From an uncultured Clostridia bacterium (GTDB taxonomy: Bacteria > Bacillota > Clostridia > Oscillospirales > Ruminococcaceae), in contig CANRDG010000067.1 of NCBI GenBank assembly GCA_947629275.1, forward strand, positions 1 through 9,553: 9,553 nt of DNA, in the 5' to 3' direction. The notes under the pieces are model-generated. The model searched no databases, was not told where the DNA came from, and was given only the letters and a program-made list of their open reading frames with translations. Shown here one piece after another: positions 1-7,413 of this stretch (position 1 is its first letter; every line of letters begins with the position of its first letter). The translations under genes and the position numbers were made by a program.

Positions 1-109
1 CTGTTCCAGCATAGTTCCTTTGTGCAGGTCTATATATGAATGTCAGGAAAATTTTTTGTAACTTTTTTGTTAATATTGCCCCGAAATAATTTCACGGCGG
101 CGTTTTTAT

Positions 110-138
110 TTGACAAATTGTACGTTTTATGTTATGTT
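110..138 (+). promoter_or_regulatory. Sigma-A-type promoter of the PAS regulator gene
   Basis: TTGACA lies at 110-115 and TATGTT at 133-138, with a 17-bp spacer. The start codon follows at 178, leaving a leader of about 33 nt with GGAGC at 168-172 as ribosome binding site. The -35 is perfect and the -10 matches consensus in four of six positions. The rest of 1-177 is AT-rich, and I see no other structure in it. Confidence 0.7.
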
Positions 139-177
139 AGAATAAAAGCATATACAGATAATAAATAGGAGCTTTTT

Positions 178-2139
178 ATGAAAAACAGCTTGGACAGATT
201 ATTTATACATAATATAAACGGTGCGCACAAGCTATCCTCGCCAACGCAGCCGCAGATAATGCTTGCCAGCGAGAGTTTCTGCGAGATACTCGGCTACACT
301 GAAGGTGAGCTTGACGGCGTTGACTTAACTTCGCTTATTCACCCCGACGACAGGGAGATATTCTTCGCTCTTTTGCGCTCTCTTACCCCGAACGGCAAGC
401 AGTCGCCGCGCACAGCACGCATGAAGATGCTTCGCAAAAACGGCTCGGTGTGCCACGTAAGTGAGTCGGTCTCGCTGTATATCTCAAAAAACGGCGATAT
501 TGCGGTATACGGCACACTTACCGACATGACGCCGACCGTTGAGGAGAACGAGGAGCTTGAATACCTGCGCACGGGCGTTCCCTGCGGCTTTTTAACGCTG
601 ACCTGCGAGGAACACCCGAAGATAGTTTACATGAACGAGCGAATGTCTCACATACTGCGCGTGCCTGAAAACGCTGACGGCGTTCCGTACCCCCTGAGGC
701 TGCTTGGCAACGATGTTTACCTGATGATACCCGTCGAGGAGCGTATGCACTTTGCCGAGATCCTTAACCACGCCCAGAGCGCAGGCGGCAAGGCTATTTA
801 CAGCGAACTATCGGCGCTAAGGTTCGACGGCGTTAGAATACGCCTTTCCGGCTGGATATCGCGCTTTGCAGACGACAGCGGCAGGCAGCTGTTGAAAGCT
901 GTCTGCACCGACATTACAGAAAGATATGATTTTCAGAAAGGGAAAGAGCGGCAGCAGCTGCTTGGCGTGCTAAGAGATGTCTACAATAAAATTTTTCTGT
1001 GTGACCTGAAAAGCAAGACTATAACCTGCCTTGAGGGCGAGAGCAGCGCGCTTTTCAACAACATACAAAACATACCCATGCACCTTGCCGAGGCTGCCGC
1101 ACACTGGATAGATACAGCCGTTTCGGAGGAAAGCAGACAAGTCGTGCGCGACTTTGCCGCAGATATTTTCAACCACAGGGCAAAGGGCGAAAACGGTATG
1201 CCGCCGAAGATAGAGTTTTACGCGCTTTCTTCCAGCGGCGAAGAAAAAAGCTACACTGCAACATATGTAGAAATTGACGAAACATCGGGACTTTTCTGCT
1301 GCCGAAGAAACGGTGGATCACGCCGCGGAGGTGAGTTGACCGCAAACGTAAAAGAACTTGTTATGCAAATGACCGACGGAATCGTTGCTTTTGAGATAGA
1401 AGATGCCCGTATACGCCCGCTATATGCAAGTGAGAACGTGCGGACGTTTTTCGGCTATTCAAAAGAAGAATGGGCGTACCTTGCGCGAAAGAGCCGCAGC
1501 CTGAAAGACTTTGTTTCACGCAGCGGCATAGCCTACAGCGAGTTTGTAAAGATATTCGACAGCGGCGAGGCTGAGTTTGAATACACCGACCTTTCAAACG
1601 GTACGCGCCGCAGGATAAGAGCGGTAAGCTCTCACGCCGCAGACGACGGCACACCTCGCTATGTAATGCTTTACAACGCAGACGACAGCTCGGTAAGCGC
1701 ATCAAACGGCACAGTTACAGTAAAGCCGCGCGTTTTTATACGAACATTCGGATATTTTGACGTTTTCATAGGTGATAAACCTATTGCTTTCCGCAACGAA
1801 AAATCAAAGGAACTTTTCGCTCTGCTCGTTGACCGCAAAGGCGGCTATATCTCCTCCGAGGAGGCAATAGCCTTTCTGTGGGAAAACGAGCCGGTAAATT
1901 CCGTAACGCTGGCAAGATACCGCAAAGTCGCCCTGCGGCTTAAAAATATTTTGGAAGAGTACGGGATTTCGGATATCGTGGAATCCGTCAACGGCAAGCG
2001 CAGGCTCGTTACCGATAAAGTGCGCTGCGACCTATACGACTATCTCTCCCACCGCGAAAAGTATTCGCACCTTTTTAAGGGCAGCTACCTTACCAACTAC
2101 AGCTGGGGCGAAAACACCCTCGCCGAGCTTGTAAACTAG
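178..2139 (+). CDS. Multi-PAS sensor with C-terminal SARP-like winged-helix DNA-binding domain
   Basis: A 653-residue cytoplasmic protein with no signal peptide or membrane segment, probably a one-component transcription regulator. Residues 25-118 form a PAS domain (EILGYTEGEL near 36-45, HPDDR near 55, closing on TDMTPT). Residues 134-250 form a second PAS/PAC unit ending in DITERY. Residues 258-375 look like a diverged PAS, and 392-505 are a fourth PAS (TDGIVAFEIE, FFGYSKEEW). From about 518 to 600 comes a winged-helix domain of the OmpR/SARP type (TFGYFDVFIGDKPIAFRNEK, then LFALLVDRKGGYISSEE). It is followed by a stub resembling only the first helix of a bacterial transcriptional activation domain (KGSYLTNYSWGE). 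The start is fixed by GGAGC at 168-172. It is single-cistron, with its own promoter and a terminator just after the stop. Ligand and target genes are unknown. No histidine kinase or GGDEF motif is present. Confidence 0.8.
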   Translation: MKNSLDRLFIHNINGAHKLSSPTQPQIMLASESFCEILGYTEGELDGVDLTSLIHPDDREIFFALLRSLTPNGKQSPRTARMKMLRKNGSVCHVSESVSLYISKNGDIAVYGTLTDMTPTVEENEELEYLRTGVPCGFLTLTCEEHPKIVYMNERMSHILRVPENADGVPYPLRLLGNDVYLMIPVEERMHFAEILNHAQSAGGKAIYSELSALRFDGVRIRLSGWISRFADDSGRQLLKAVCTDITERYDFQKGKERQQLLGVLRDVYNKIFLCDLKSKTITCLEGESSALFNNIQNIPMHLAEAAAHWIDTAVSEESRQVVRDFAADIFNHRAKGENGMPPKIEFYALSSSGEEKSYTATYVEIDETSGLFCCRRNGGSRRGGELTANVKELVMQMTDGIVAFEIEDARIRPLYASENVRTFFGYSKEEWAYLARKSRSLKDFVSRSGIAYSEFVKIFDSGEAEFEYTDLSNGTRRRIRAVSSHAADDGTPRYVMLYNADDSSVSASNGTVTVKPRVFIRTFGYFDVFIGDKPIAFRNEKSKELFALLVDRKGGYISSEEAIAFLWENEPVNSVTLARYRKVALRLKNILEEYGISDIVESVNGKRRLVTDKVRCDLYDYLSHREKYSHLFKGSYLTNYSWGENTLAELVN

Positions 2140-2155
2140 TAACAATAAATAACAA

Positions 2156-2195
2156 AACAGAGCGTTCCGTGTGTGGTGCGCTCTGTTATTTTTTA
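2156..2195. terminator. Bidirectional intrinsic terminator between convergent genes
   Basis: AACAGAGCG (2156-2164) and CGCTCTGTT (2179-2187) form a 9-bp perfect stem around a 14-nt loop. On the plus strand it is followed by a T run at 2189-2194, which suits termination of the PAS regulator. On the minus strand the flank reads as a T-rich tract after the stem, so it can also end the ABC/NfeD operon. The right arm overlaps the last codon and stop (TAA at 2186-2188) of the minus-strand gene. Confidence 0.85.
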
Positions 2196-2740
2196 TCTTC
2201 TTCTTTTTCTTTCTCCGCCGAGCATACCAAAAGATCGCCGTCGGTGTCGATTATCTTAACTTTAGTGCCTATCGGTATTTCCTCGTCCGTTGCCGAAATG
2301 GCAAAGCTGTCGAATGTGCTTCCGAAGACGTCAACGCTGACGCACCCTCGGCTGTCATTGGGGTAAACGGTCTTATACACCAGCCCTATGTGACCTATCG
2401 TCACCCTGTTGTCACGCTGAGGAAACTTTGGCTTTTTTGGCGTACCGAAAAACACTACCGCCAAAAGAGCGTATACAAGCGTTACTAAAACCGCTGCAGG
2501 GTACGCCATGTACCACGCCACACCCTTTACTATAAGGTATAGTGTAAGCAGTGAAAACAGGCTTATGCCGCTCATGAAGATGATATTTTTCAGCGATGAA
2601 CTGCTGTGCCGCCTTACTCCCCTGTCAACGCGATCCAGCTTTTCCACCAAAATGTTCATAAGCGCCGCGGCGAGCGACAAAAGCCCCACCGTCAGCAGTA
2701 CGCGCTCAAAATGGTTTAGCGAAAGATAATTATCCAGCAT
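2186..2740 (-). CDS. Three-helix membrane protein with NfeD-like C-terminal domain
   Basis: A 184-residue protein. Hydrophobic segments lie at about 12-33, 52-73 and 77-98, with a basic stretch (RVDRGVRRH) between the first two. A soluble C-terminal domain spans about 111-176 (GHIGLVYKTV, GCVSVDVFGSTFDSFAIS, IPIGTKVKIIDTDGDLLVC). This matches the pattern of the NfeD C-terminal OB-fold: a small beta-barrel with the G-x-V-x-V/GTKVKV-D-G order. The tail is highly charged (EKEKEEDKK). I chose ATG at 2740 because AGGAGG sits 7 nt upstream (2748-2753); a TTG at 2758 lies upstream of that site and is not credible. It is the last gene of the operon, 21 bp after the second ABC half. NfeD proteins usually partner stomatin-like proteins or serine proteases, neither of which is here. 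Its role is therefore inferred only as membrane-associated. Confidence 0.72.
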   Translation of the reverse strand: MLDNYLSLNHFERVLLTVGLLSLAAALMNILVEKLDRVDRGVRRHSSSSLKNIIFMSGISLFSLLTLYLIVKGVAWYMAYPAAVLVTLVYALLAVVFFGTPKKPKFPQRDNRVTIGHIGLVYKTVYPNDSRGCVSVDVFGSTFDSFAISATDEEIPIGTKVKIIDTDGDLLVCSAEKEKEEDKK

Positions 2741-2747
2741 TTGTCGC

Positions 2748-2753
2748 CCTCCT
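2748..2753 (-). promoter_or_regulatory. Ribosome binding site that sets the NfeD-like start
   Basis: On the minus strand this is a perfect AGGAGG, 7 nt before ATG at 2738-2740. It excludes the longer reading from TTG at 2756-2758, which would place the Shine-Dalgarno sequence inside the coding region. It lies in the 21-bp gap after the upstream ABC stop codon. Confidence 0.8.
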
Positions 2754-2761
2754 TTCAAATG

Positions 2762-4525
2762 CTATTCTTCGGCAGCGAACTGGCTGTTGTAAAGCTGTGC
2801 ATAAAAGCCGTTTTTGCTTAGAAGCTCCCCGTGCGTTCCCTGCTCTATGATGTTTCCGTCGCGCATTACCAGTATAACGTCCGCCTCTCTTATCGTCGAG
2901 AGCCTATGCGCCACTATGAAAGACGTCCTGCCTTTCATCATCTTTTCAAAATTGCGCTGTATGCGTATCTCGGTGCGCGTGTCTATCGAAGAAGTCGCCT
3001 CGTCAAGTATCAGCATGGGCGGCAGGCGAAGCATAACCCTTGCAATACACAAAAGCTGTTTCTCCCCCTGCGAAAGCGCGCCGTCGTCGCTGAGTACCGT
3101 GTCATACCCCATAGGCAAACGCTTTATTATGCTGTGGCAGTGGGCAGCCTTTGCAGCCGAAACTATTTCTTCATCTGTCACATCGGGACGGCCGTATGCA
3201 ATGTTTTCTTTCACGGTCGCGGTCTTCAGCCACGTTTCTTGCAATACCATGCCGTAATTTGCGCGCAGGCTGTCAAGTTTTATGTCCTTTACCGGTATGC
3301 CCGAAACGCGTATCTCTCCGCTGTCGCAGTCGTAAAACCTCATCAGCAGATTTATAAGCGTGGTCTTTCCGCAGCCTGTAGGACCTACTATCGCAATTCT
3401 CTGACCGCTCTTTATCGACAAATTGAAATTCTCTATAAGCTTCTGCTCCCTCGTATATGAAAAACTTACACCGTCAATTTCAACCCTGCCATCAGCGTTT
3501 TGAAGTGCTATAGCATTTTCGCTGTCTGGCGGCTGCTCTGGAAGATCTATCATTTCAAAAAGCCTCTGTGCGCCTGCAACTGCGCTTTGCAGCTCGGTAA
3601 CAACGCCCGAAATTTCGTTGAACGGCTTTGTGTACTGGTTCGCGTAGCTTAAAAAGCAGGACAGCTGACCTATAGTTATTCCGCCTGCAATAGCCGAAAA
3701 CGCCCCGAATATCCCCACACCTGCGTATACAAGACCGTTTATAAAGCGCGTTGTGGGGTTTACGAGCGACGAGTAAAACAGCGCCTTTACGCCCACTTTT
3801 CTGTAACGCCTGTTTATGTCGTCAAAGCCCTCCAGCGTTTTTTCTTCGCGAGAGAAAGCCTTTATAACCTTTATGCCGCTGAGTTCTTCGTTGACGTACC
3901 CCGTCATCTCGCCGCGCACTACCGTCTGATCTTTAAAAAGCCTGAAAGTCCTGCCTGCTATAAATCTCGCCACAAACAGCGAAAGCGGCGTGAGCAGCAC
4001 TACCACCACGGTAATTTTAAGGTCGATAGAAAGCATGAAACCTATGGTAGCAAATATCGTAACAATGCCCGTAAAAAGCTGCGAAAATCCCAGCAAAAGT
4101 CCGTCGCACACCGTCTCTGCATCTGAAATTATCCTGCTTACTATGTCGCCGTGCGATGTGCCGTCAATAGTTTTGAGAGGCAGTTTTTCTATTTTTGCAA
4201 AACATTCGTCGCGTATCGTGCGTATTACAGAATATGCCGCCCTGTTTGAGCAGTAAGACGCCGCCCACTGAAGAATAGCTCCCACCGCGACAACTATCGC
4301 AAGAACAAACACTATCTCTTTTATCCTGCCAAAATCAACATTGTCCTTGTCAACAACGCAGTCTACCGCATCGCCTATAAGCAGCGGCGCGTACAAAGTG
4401 CATATCACGGTCGCCGCCGCACACATCACCGAGATCGCCAGCAAGCCTATGTGCGGTCTTACGTACTTCAGCAAACGTTTCAGAGTATCGGAGTGCTGAT
4501 TTACAGGTATTTTTTCGCCGCTCAT
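2762..4525 (-). CDS. ABC exporter half-transporter, consensus-site subunit
   Basis: 587 residues: an N-terminal exporter-type membrane domain (six predicted helices within about 25-300) and a C-terminal ATPase. ATPase motifs are Walker A GPTGCGKT (381-388), Q-loop Q429, an unusual signature LSQGE (484-488) in place of LSGGQ, Walker B MLILDE with catalytic E509, D-loop SSID (512-515) and switch His H540. Walker B and His are intact while the signature is altered. This is the profile of the partner that supplies the hydrolytic site in heterodimeric exporters such as TM287/288, LmrCD or BmrCD. Its start codon overlaps the stop of the upstream ABC gene (ATGA, 4522-4525), and GGGAGGTGA upstream is a strong ribosome binding site, so the two are translationally coupled. 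The substrate cannot be read from sequence; drugs, lipids or peptides are all possible. It acts in the cytoplasmic membrane. Confidence 0.93.
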   Translation of the reverse strand: MSGEKIPVNQHSDTLKRLLKYVRPHIGLLAISVMCAAATVICTLYAPLLIGDAVDCVVDKDNVDFGRIKEIVFVLAIVVAVGAILQWAASYCSNRAAYSVIRTIRDECFAKIEKLPLKTIDGTSHGDIVSRIISDAETVCDGLLLGFSQLFTGIVTIFATIGFMLSIDLKITVVVVLLTPLSLFVARFIAGRTFRLFKDQTVVRGEMTGYVNEELSGIKVIKAFSREEKTLEGFDDINRRYRKVGVKALFYSSLVNPTTRFINGLVYAGVGIFGAFSAIAGGITIGQLSCFLSYANQYTKPFNEISGVVTELQSAVAGAQRLFEMIDLPEQPPDSENAIALQNADGRVEIDGVSFSYTREQKLIENFNLSIKSGQRIAIVGPTGCGKTTLINLLMRFYDCDSGEIRVSGIPVKDIKLDSLRANYGMVLQETWLKTATVKENIAYGRPDVTDEEIVSAAKAAHCHSIIKRLPMGYDTVLSDDGALSQGEKQLLCIARVMLRLPPMLILDEATSSIDTRTEIRIQRNFEKMMKGRTSFIVAHRLSTIREADVILVMRDGNIIEQGTHGELLSKNGFYAQLYNSQFAAEE

Positions 4526-6273
4526 GCGCTCTCACCTCCCCTTTTTTCTGAGGAAAGCTGAGACAGGCATATCTCCTCGTATACATCGCAGGATTTCATG
4601 AGCTCATCATGCGTGCCGAGACCCACACATTCGCCGTCATCAAGAACCATTATAATGTCGCAGTTTTTTACCGCGCTTGCCCTCTGCGATACTATCACAG
4701 TTGCGCGGTCTTTGCCCGTTTGCGAGATAGCGCGGCGAAGTTTTGCGTCCGTTGCCATATCCAAAGCCGAGGCAGAGTCGTCCAGTATCAGTATTTTCGG
4801 TGAGCCGACAAGCGCCCTTGCAATGGTGAGCCTTTGTTTTTGTCCGCCCGAAAAATTCTTGCCGCCCTGCAATACCTGCTCGTCAAGACCGCCGCTTTTT
4901 TGCTCTATAAAATCTTTGGCCTGCGCCGTTTCAAGTGCCTGCCAAATTTCTTCATCGGTGGCGTTTTCATTGCCCCACTGCATATTGCTGCGTACCGTAC
5001 CGCTGAAAAGCACAGCCTTCTGCGGCACAATGCCTATCTTCTTTCTCAGCTGAAAAAACGGGTATTCTTTAACGTCAACGCCGTCTATCTTAACGCTGCC
5101 TTCCACTGCATCATAAAAGCGCGGAATAAGATTTACAAGCGTTGATTTACCCGAGCCCGTACCGCCTATAATGCCCATGGTCTGCCCGTAATATAGCGAA
5201 AAACTTATGCCGCTGAGTGAGCGTTCTTCCGTCTGCGAATATGCAAAGCTTACGTTATCAAAGCACACCGCAGGGGCGTTTTCTATAGGCTCAACATTTG
5301 CCACGGCTGTTTCTTCTACAGAAGCTTTAACACTGAGAAGATCCGATATCCTCGCCGCCGATGCATTGCCCTTTGTAACAAAAATTATCAGATCGGCAAA
5401 GGCTATCAAAGCGAAAAGTATCTGCGTCATGTAGCTTATAAGCGCGATAAGCTGCCCCTGCTTTATGCCGCCGACATTTACGCTTATGCCACCCTGCCAG
5501 ATTATCGCAATAATCGCAATGTACACTATAATATACGTCAGCGGATTTAAAAGCGCAGCTATCTTGCCGACTTCTATCTGCGACCTTTTGAGCGACTGCG
5601 TTTTGCCGTAGAATTCTTCTTTCTCCCTCTCCTGCGCCGAAAACGCCCTTATCACCCTTGCGCCCGAAAGGTTTTCACGCACCGACAGCATAACGCCGTC
5701 AAGCTTTTGCTGAATTAGCTTGTATCTCGGCAGATCGGCACGCATTATAATATATATAACAAGCGAGAGCGCAGGCACTGCCGCAACAAATATCAGCGTA
5801 AGTTTAACGCTTATCGTCAGCGACATTATAAGCGCGCCCACCACTATAAACGGTGAGCGCATGAACAGCCTCAAAAAGCGGTTCACGCCGTCCTGCGCCA
5901 GCGCCGTGTCGCTTATCATGCGGTTTATCAGTGTGCTTGTGCCGCTTTTATCTATCTCGCTGAAAGAAAGCGAGCATATGTGCCTGTACAGGTCTTTTCT
6001 CAGCGCCGTGCCAAAGCCGAAAGCTGCCACCGCCGCAAAATACTGCGCAGTCAAAGAGCAGGCAAGCCCCAGCACGCCAAGCACCACCAGCACCACCGCG
6101 CGCTTTAAAATGTAGCCGCTGTCAGCATTTGCAACACCTATGTCTATTATGTCCGCCATTATAAGCGGCACTAAAAGTTCAAATATAGCTTCCGTCAGCT
6201 TGAAAAGCGGCGCTATGACGGACTGCGCTTTGTTGTTTTTCAGGTATCTTATCAGGTTAAGCAAAAGTTCCAC
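4522..6273 (-). CDS. ABC exporter half-transporter, degenerate-site subunit
   Basis: 583 residues, first gene of the operon, with a six-helix exporter membrane domain (about 15-300) fused to an ATPase domain. Motifs are Walker A GGTGSGKS (370-377), Q-loop Q418, canonical signature FSGGQ (474-478), Walker B ILILDD (494-499) and D-loop SALD (502-505). The catalytic Glu is Asp (D499) and the H-loop His is Gln (Q530, in VSQRAS). These two changes mark the half whose own ATP site is degenerate in heterodimeric exporters. Its intact FSGGQ would complete the active site of the downstream partner. The start is uncertain: GTG at 6271-6273 has AAAGG immediately against it with no spacer. TTG three codons on (6262-6264) is better spaced from AAAGGGTGG and could be the true start (580 residues). 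The hydrophobic N-terminal part is the same either way. Confidence 0.92.
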   Translation of the reverse strand: MELLLNLIRYLKNNKAQSVIAPLFKLTEAIFELLVPLIMADIIDIGVANADSGYILKRAVVLVVLGVLGLACSLTAQYFAAVAAFGFGTALRKDLYRHICSLSFSEIDKSGTSTLINRMISDTALAQDGVNRFLRLFMRSPFIVVGALIMSLTISVKLTLIFVAAVPALSLVIYIIMRADLPRYKLIQQKLDGVMLSVRENLSGARVIRAFSAQEREKEEFYGKTQSLKRSQIEVGKIAALLNPLTYIIVYIAIIAIIWQGGISVNVGGIKQGQLIALISYMTQILFALIAFADLIIFVTKGNASAARISDLLSVKASVEETAVANVEPIENAPAVCFDNVSFAYSQTEERSLSGISFSLYYGQTMGIIGGTGSGKSTLVNLIPRFYDAVEGSVKIDGVDVKEYPFFQLRKKIGIVPQKAVLFSGTVRSNMQWGNENATDEEIWQALETAQAKDFIEQKSGGLDEQVLQGGKNFSGGQKQRLTIARALVGSPKILILDDSASALDMATDAKLRRAISQTGKDRATVIVSQRASAVKNCDIIMVLDDGECVGLGTHDELMKSCDVYEEICLSQLSSEKRGGESA

Positions 6274-6292
6274 CCTTTACAAAAAAATTCTG

Positions 6293-6321
6293 TTGAAATT
6301 CAGCCTTGTATGTGTTAAAAT
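6293..6321 (+). promoter_or_regulatory. Promoter of the PAP2 phosphatase gene
   Basis: TTGAAA at 6293-6298 and TAAAAT at 6316-6321 are separated by 17 bp. TGT directly precedes the -10, giving an extended -10 element. The ATG follows at 6354 after a leader of about 26 nt carrying AAAGG at 6341-6345. Confidence 0.72.
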
Positions 6322-6348
6322 ATATATACTACGAATTACGAAAGGCAA
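6319..6348 (-). promoter_or_regulatory. Possible divergent promoter for the ABC/NfeD operon
   Basis: On the minus strand TTGCCT (6343-6348) and TATATT (6319-6324) are 18 bp apart, and a TATATA at 16 bp is an alternative. It would drive the operon beginning at 6273. The -10 overlaps the -10 of the rightward PAP2 promoter. The match is partial and the AT-rich tract gives several choices, so this is tentative. Confidence 0.35.
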
Positions 6349-6353
6349 TTATT

Positions 6354-6902
6354 ATGTACGACTTGATATTGAAAGCAGACAACGCCGCCGCCGACTTTAT
6401 GCTCGGCATACAAAACGGCTTTCTCACACCGCTTCTGAAAATAGTCACCTACGCCACCGAGAAAGGCATTTTGTGGATAGCCATAGGGCTTTTTCTGCTA
6501 TTGTACAAACCCACGCGCCGCTTCGGCATTGTGTACGCGGTGTCACTTTTCTGCGCGTTCATGCTCTCGGAATACGTCCTTAAATTTATAGTGTGCCGCG
6601 AGCGACCCTTTATCATGCGCGATGACATAAAACTGCTCATTTCCGCGCCGTCCGGGTACTCGTTCCCCTCCAGCCATTCCTGTTCATCGTTCGCCTGCGC
6701 AGTTTCAATATTCTTAAAGAAGAAAAAAATAGGCATCGCAGCTCTTGTCTTCGCATTTGTAGTGGGCTTTTCGCGCGTCTATTTTACGGTACACTGGCTA
6801 ACGGACGTTCTTGTCGGTGCAGTGATCGGCACACTTTGTGCTGTCTTGGTGTACGCAGTTTTTGAGTATATCAGAAAACGCCGTAACGCTCAAATATGCT
6901 GA
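6354..6902 (+). CDS. PAP2-family membrane phosphatase
   Basis: A 182-residue integral membrane protein with the complete type 2 phosphatidic acid phosphatase signature. Motif C1 is K77-x6-R84-P85 (KFIVCRERP), C2 is P105-S-S-H108, and C3 is S140-R141-x5-H147-x3-D151 (SRVYFTVHWLTD). H108 would be the proton donor, H147 the nucleophile and D151 its partner. Hydrophobic segments lie at about 34-50, 58-78, 110-120, 126-140 and 151-170. The family removes phosphate from undecaprenyl pyrophosphate, phosphatidate or related lipids at the outer membrane face. Undecaprenyl-pyrophosphate recycling for wall synthesis is the usual bacterial role, but it is not proven here. The start was taken at ATG 6354, after AAAGG (6341-6345), in preference to an upstream in-frame TTG at 6306 that lies inside the promoter. 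Its 3' end overlaps the convergent orphan gene by 13 bp. Confidence 0.9.
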   Translation: MYDLILKADNAAADFMLGIQNGFLTPLLKIVTYATEKGILWIAIGLFLLLYKPTRRFGIVYAVSLFCAFMLSEYVLKFIVCRERPFIMRDDIKLLISAPSGYSFPSSHSCSSFACAVSIFLKKKKIGIAALVFAFVVGFSRVYFTVHWLTDVLVGAVIGTLCAVLVYAVFEYIRKRRNAQIC

Positions 6903-7234
6903 CCGAACTTTGCACACAGCTTCTTCATCGTTTCAAAAGATATTTCGTAATACCCCGTAGAACGCTGCGGCTTGTCCAGCATATAAAGTGTCAGATTTAC
7001 CATTATCCGCGAATGGTCTGGCAAAAAATATGTTTTGGCAAGCACGTATCTCGCCTTTGAGGCATAGTAATTCGACGGCGTTAATTTGGTTATCGCATTT
7101 GTGTCCGATTTCATGTCTCTGTCAAGCTGTTCTATGTCAACGGGTTCAAAGCTGAACTCTTTGCACTTAACGCCGCTTTGCTTTACAAAGTCGGGTATAC
7201 TGTCTTTTCTTTTAAAAATACCGAATATGCCCAT
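6890..7234 (-). CDS. Hypothetical protein, 114 residues
   Basis: I do not recognise this protein. It is small and soluble with no signal peptide or membrane helix, and starts MGIFGIFKRKDSIPDF. The N-terminus mixes hydrophobic and basic residues, followed by an acidic middle (EPVDIEQLDRDMKSD, about 30-44). The C-terminal half is probably alpha/beta (YYASKARYVLAKTYF, then RIMVNLTLYMLDKP). Two cysteines (24 and 107) are not in a metal-binding pattern. It has its own strong promoter (7265-7293) and a GGGGTGA ribosome binding site just upstream of ATG 7234. This supports it being real even though its end overlaps the PAP2 gene tail-to-tail. Confidence 0.68.
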   Translation of the reverse strand: MGIFGIFKRKDSIPDFVKQSGVKCKEFSFEPVDIEQLDRDMKSDTNAITKLTPSNYYASKARYVLAKTYFLPDHSRIMVNLTLYMLDKPQRSTGYYEISFETMKKLCAKFGQHI

Positions 7235-7264
7235 ATGCTCACCCCGTCTACAGTCGTTTATAAT

Positions 7265-7293
7265 AGTATAATACTTTTTTGGGAAAACGTCAA
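7265..7293 (-). promoter_or_regulatory. Promoter of the 114-residue orphan gene
   Basis: On the minus strand TTGACG (7288-7293) and TATACT (7265-7270) have a 17-bp spacer, with only one mismatch to consensus in each hexamer. Transcription would start near 7258, about 24 nt before the ATG at 7234. Confidence 0.75.
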
Positions 7294-7345
7294 CTGTGTT
7301 TGCGGCTTGTCAAAAATGCGGCTGAAATTTTATGACTATTGCATA

Positions 7346-7374
7346 TTGAATAGAGGGCGAAAAAGTGTTATACT
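7346..7374 (+). promoter_or_regulatory. Promoter of the PyrE-like gene
   Basis: TTGAAT (7346-7351) and TATACT (7369-7374) have a 17-bp spacer, and TGT directly before the -10 gives an extended -10. Transcription would start near 7381, with AGGAGG at 7399-7404 and ATG at 7414. It lies back to back with the leftward orphan promoter, the two -35 boxes being about 52 bp apart. Confidence 0.75.
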
Positions 7375-7398
7375 ATTACTAATAATTATATGCCGTAT

Positions 7399-7404
7399 AG
7401 GAGG
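7399..7404 (+). promoter_or_regulatory. Ribosome binding site that sets the PyrE-like start
   Basis: A perfect AGGAGG lies 9 nt before ATG 7414. An in-frame ATG at 7390 precedes the site and has no Shine-Dalgarno of its own, so the shorter protein is preferred. Confidence 0.8.
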
Positions 7405-7413
7405 AAAAACCGT

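Noticed and set aside
1..12. A divergent gene starting at ATG on the minus strand at 12, with AAAGGA nearby.
   Set aside because: Only four codons are visible and the spacing to the Shine-Dalgarno-like sequence is short. It is possible but cannot be supported.
2831..3460. A 209-codon plus-strand open frame.
   Set aside because: It is antisense to the ATPase domain of the second ABC half, where all motifs are intact on the minus strand. No ribosome binding site and no recognisable protein.
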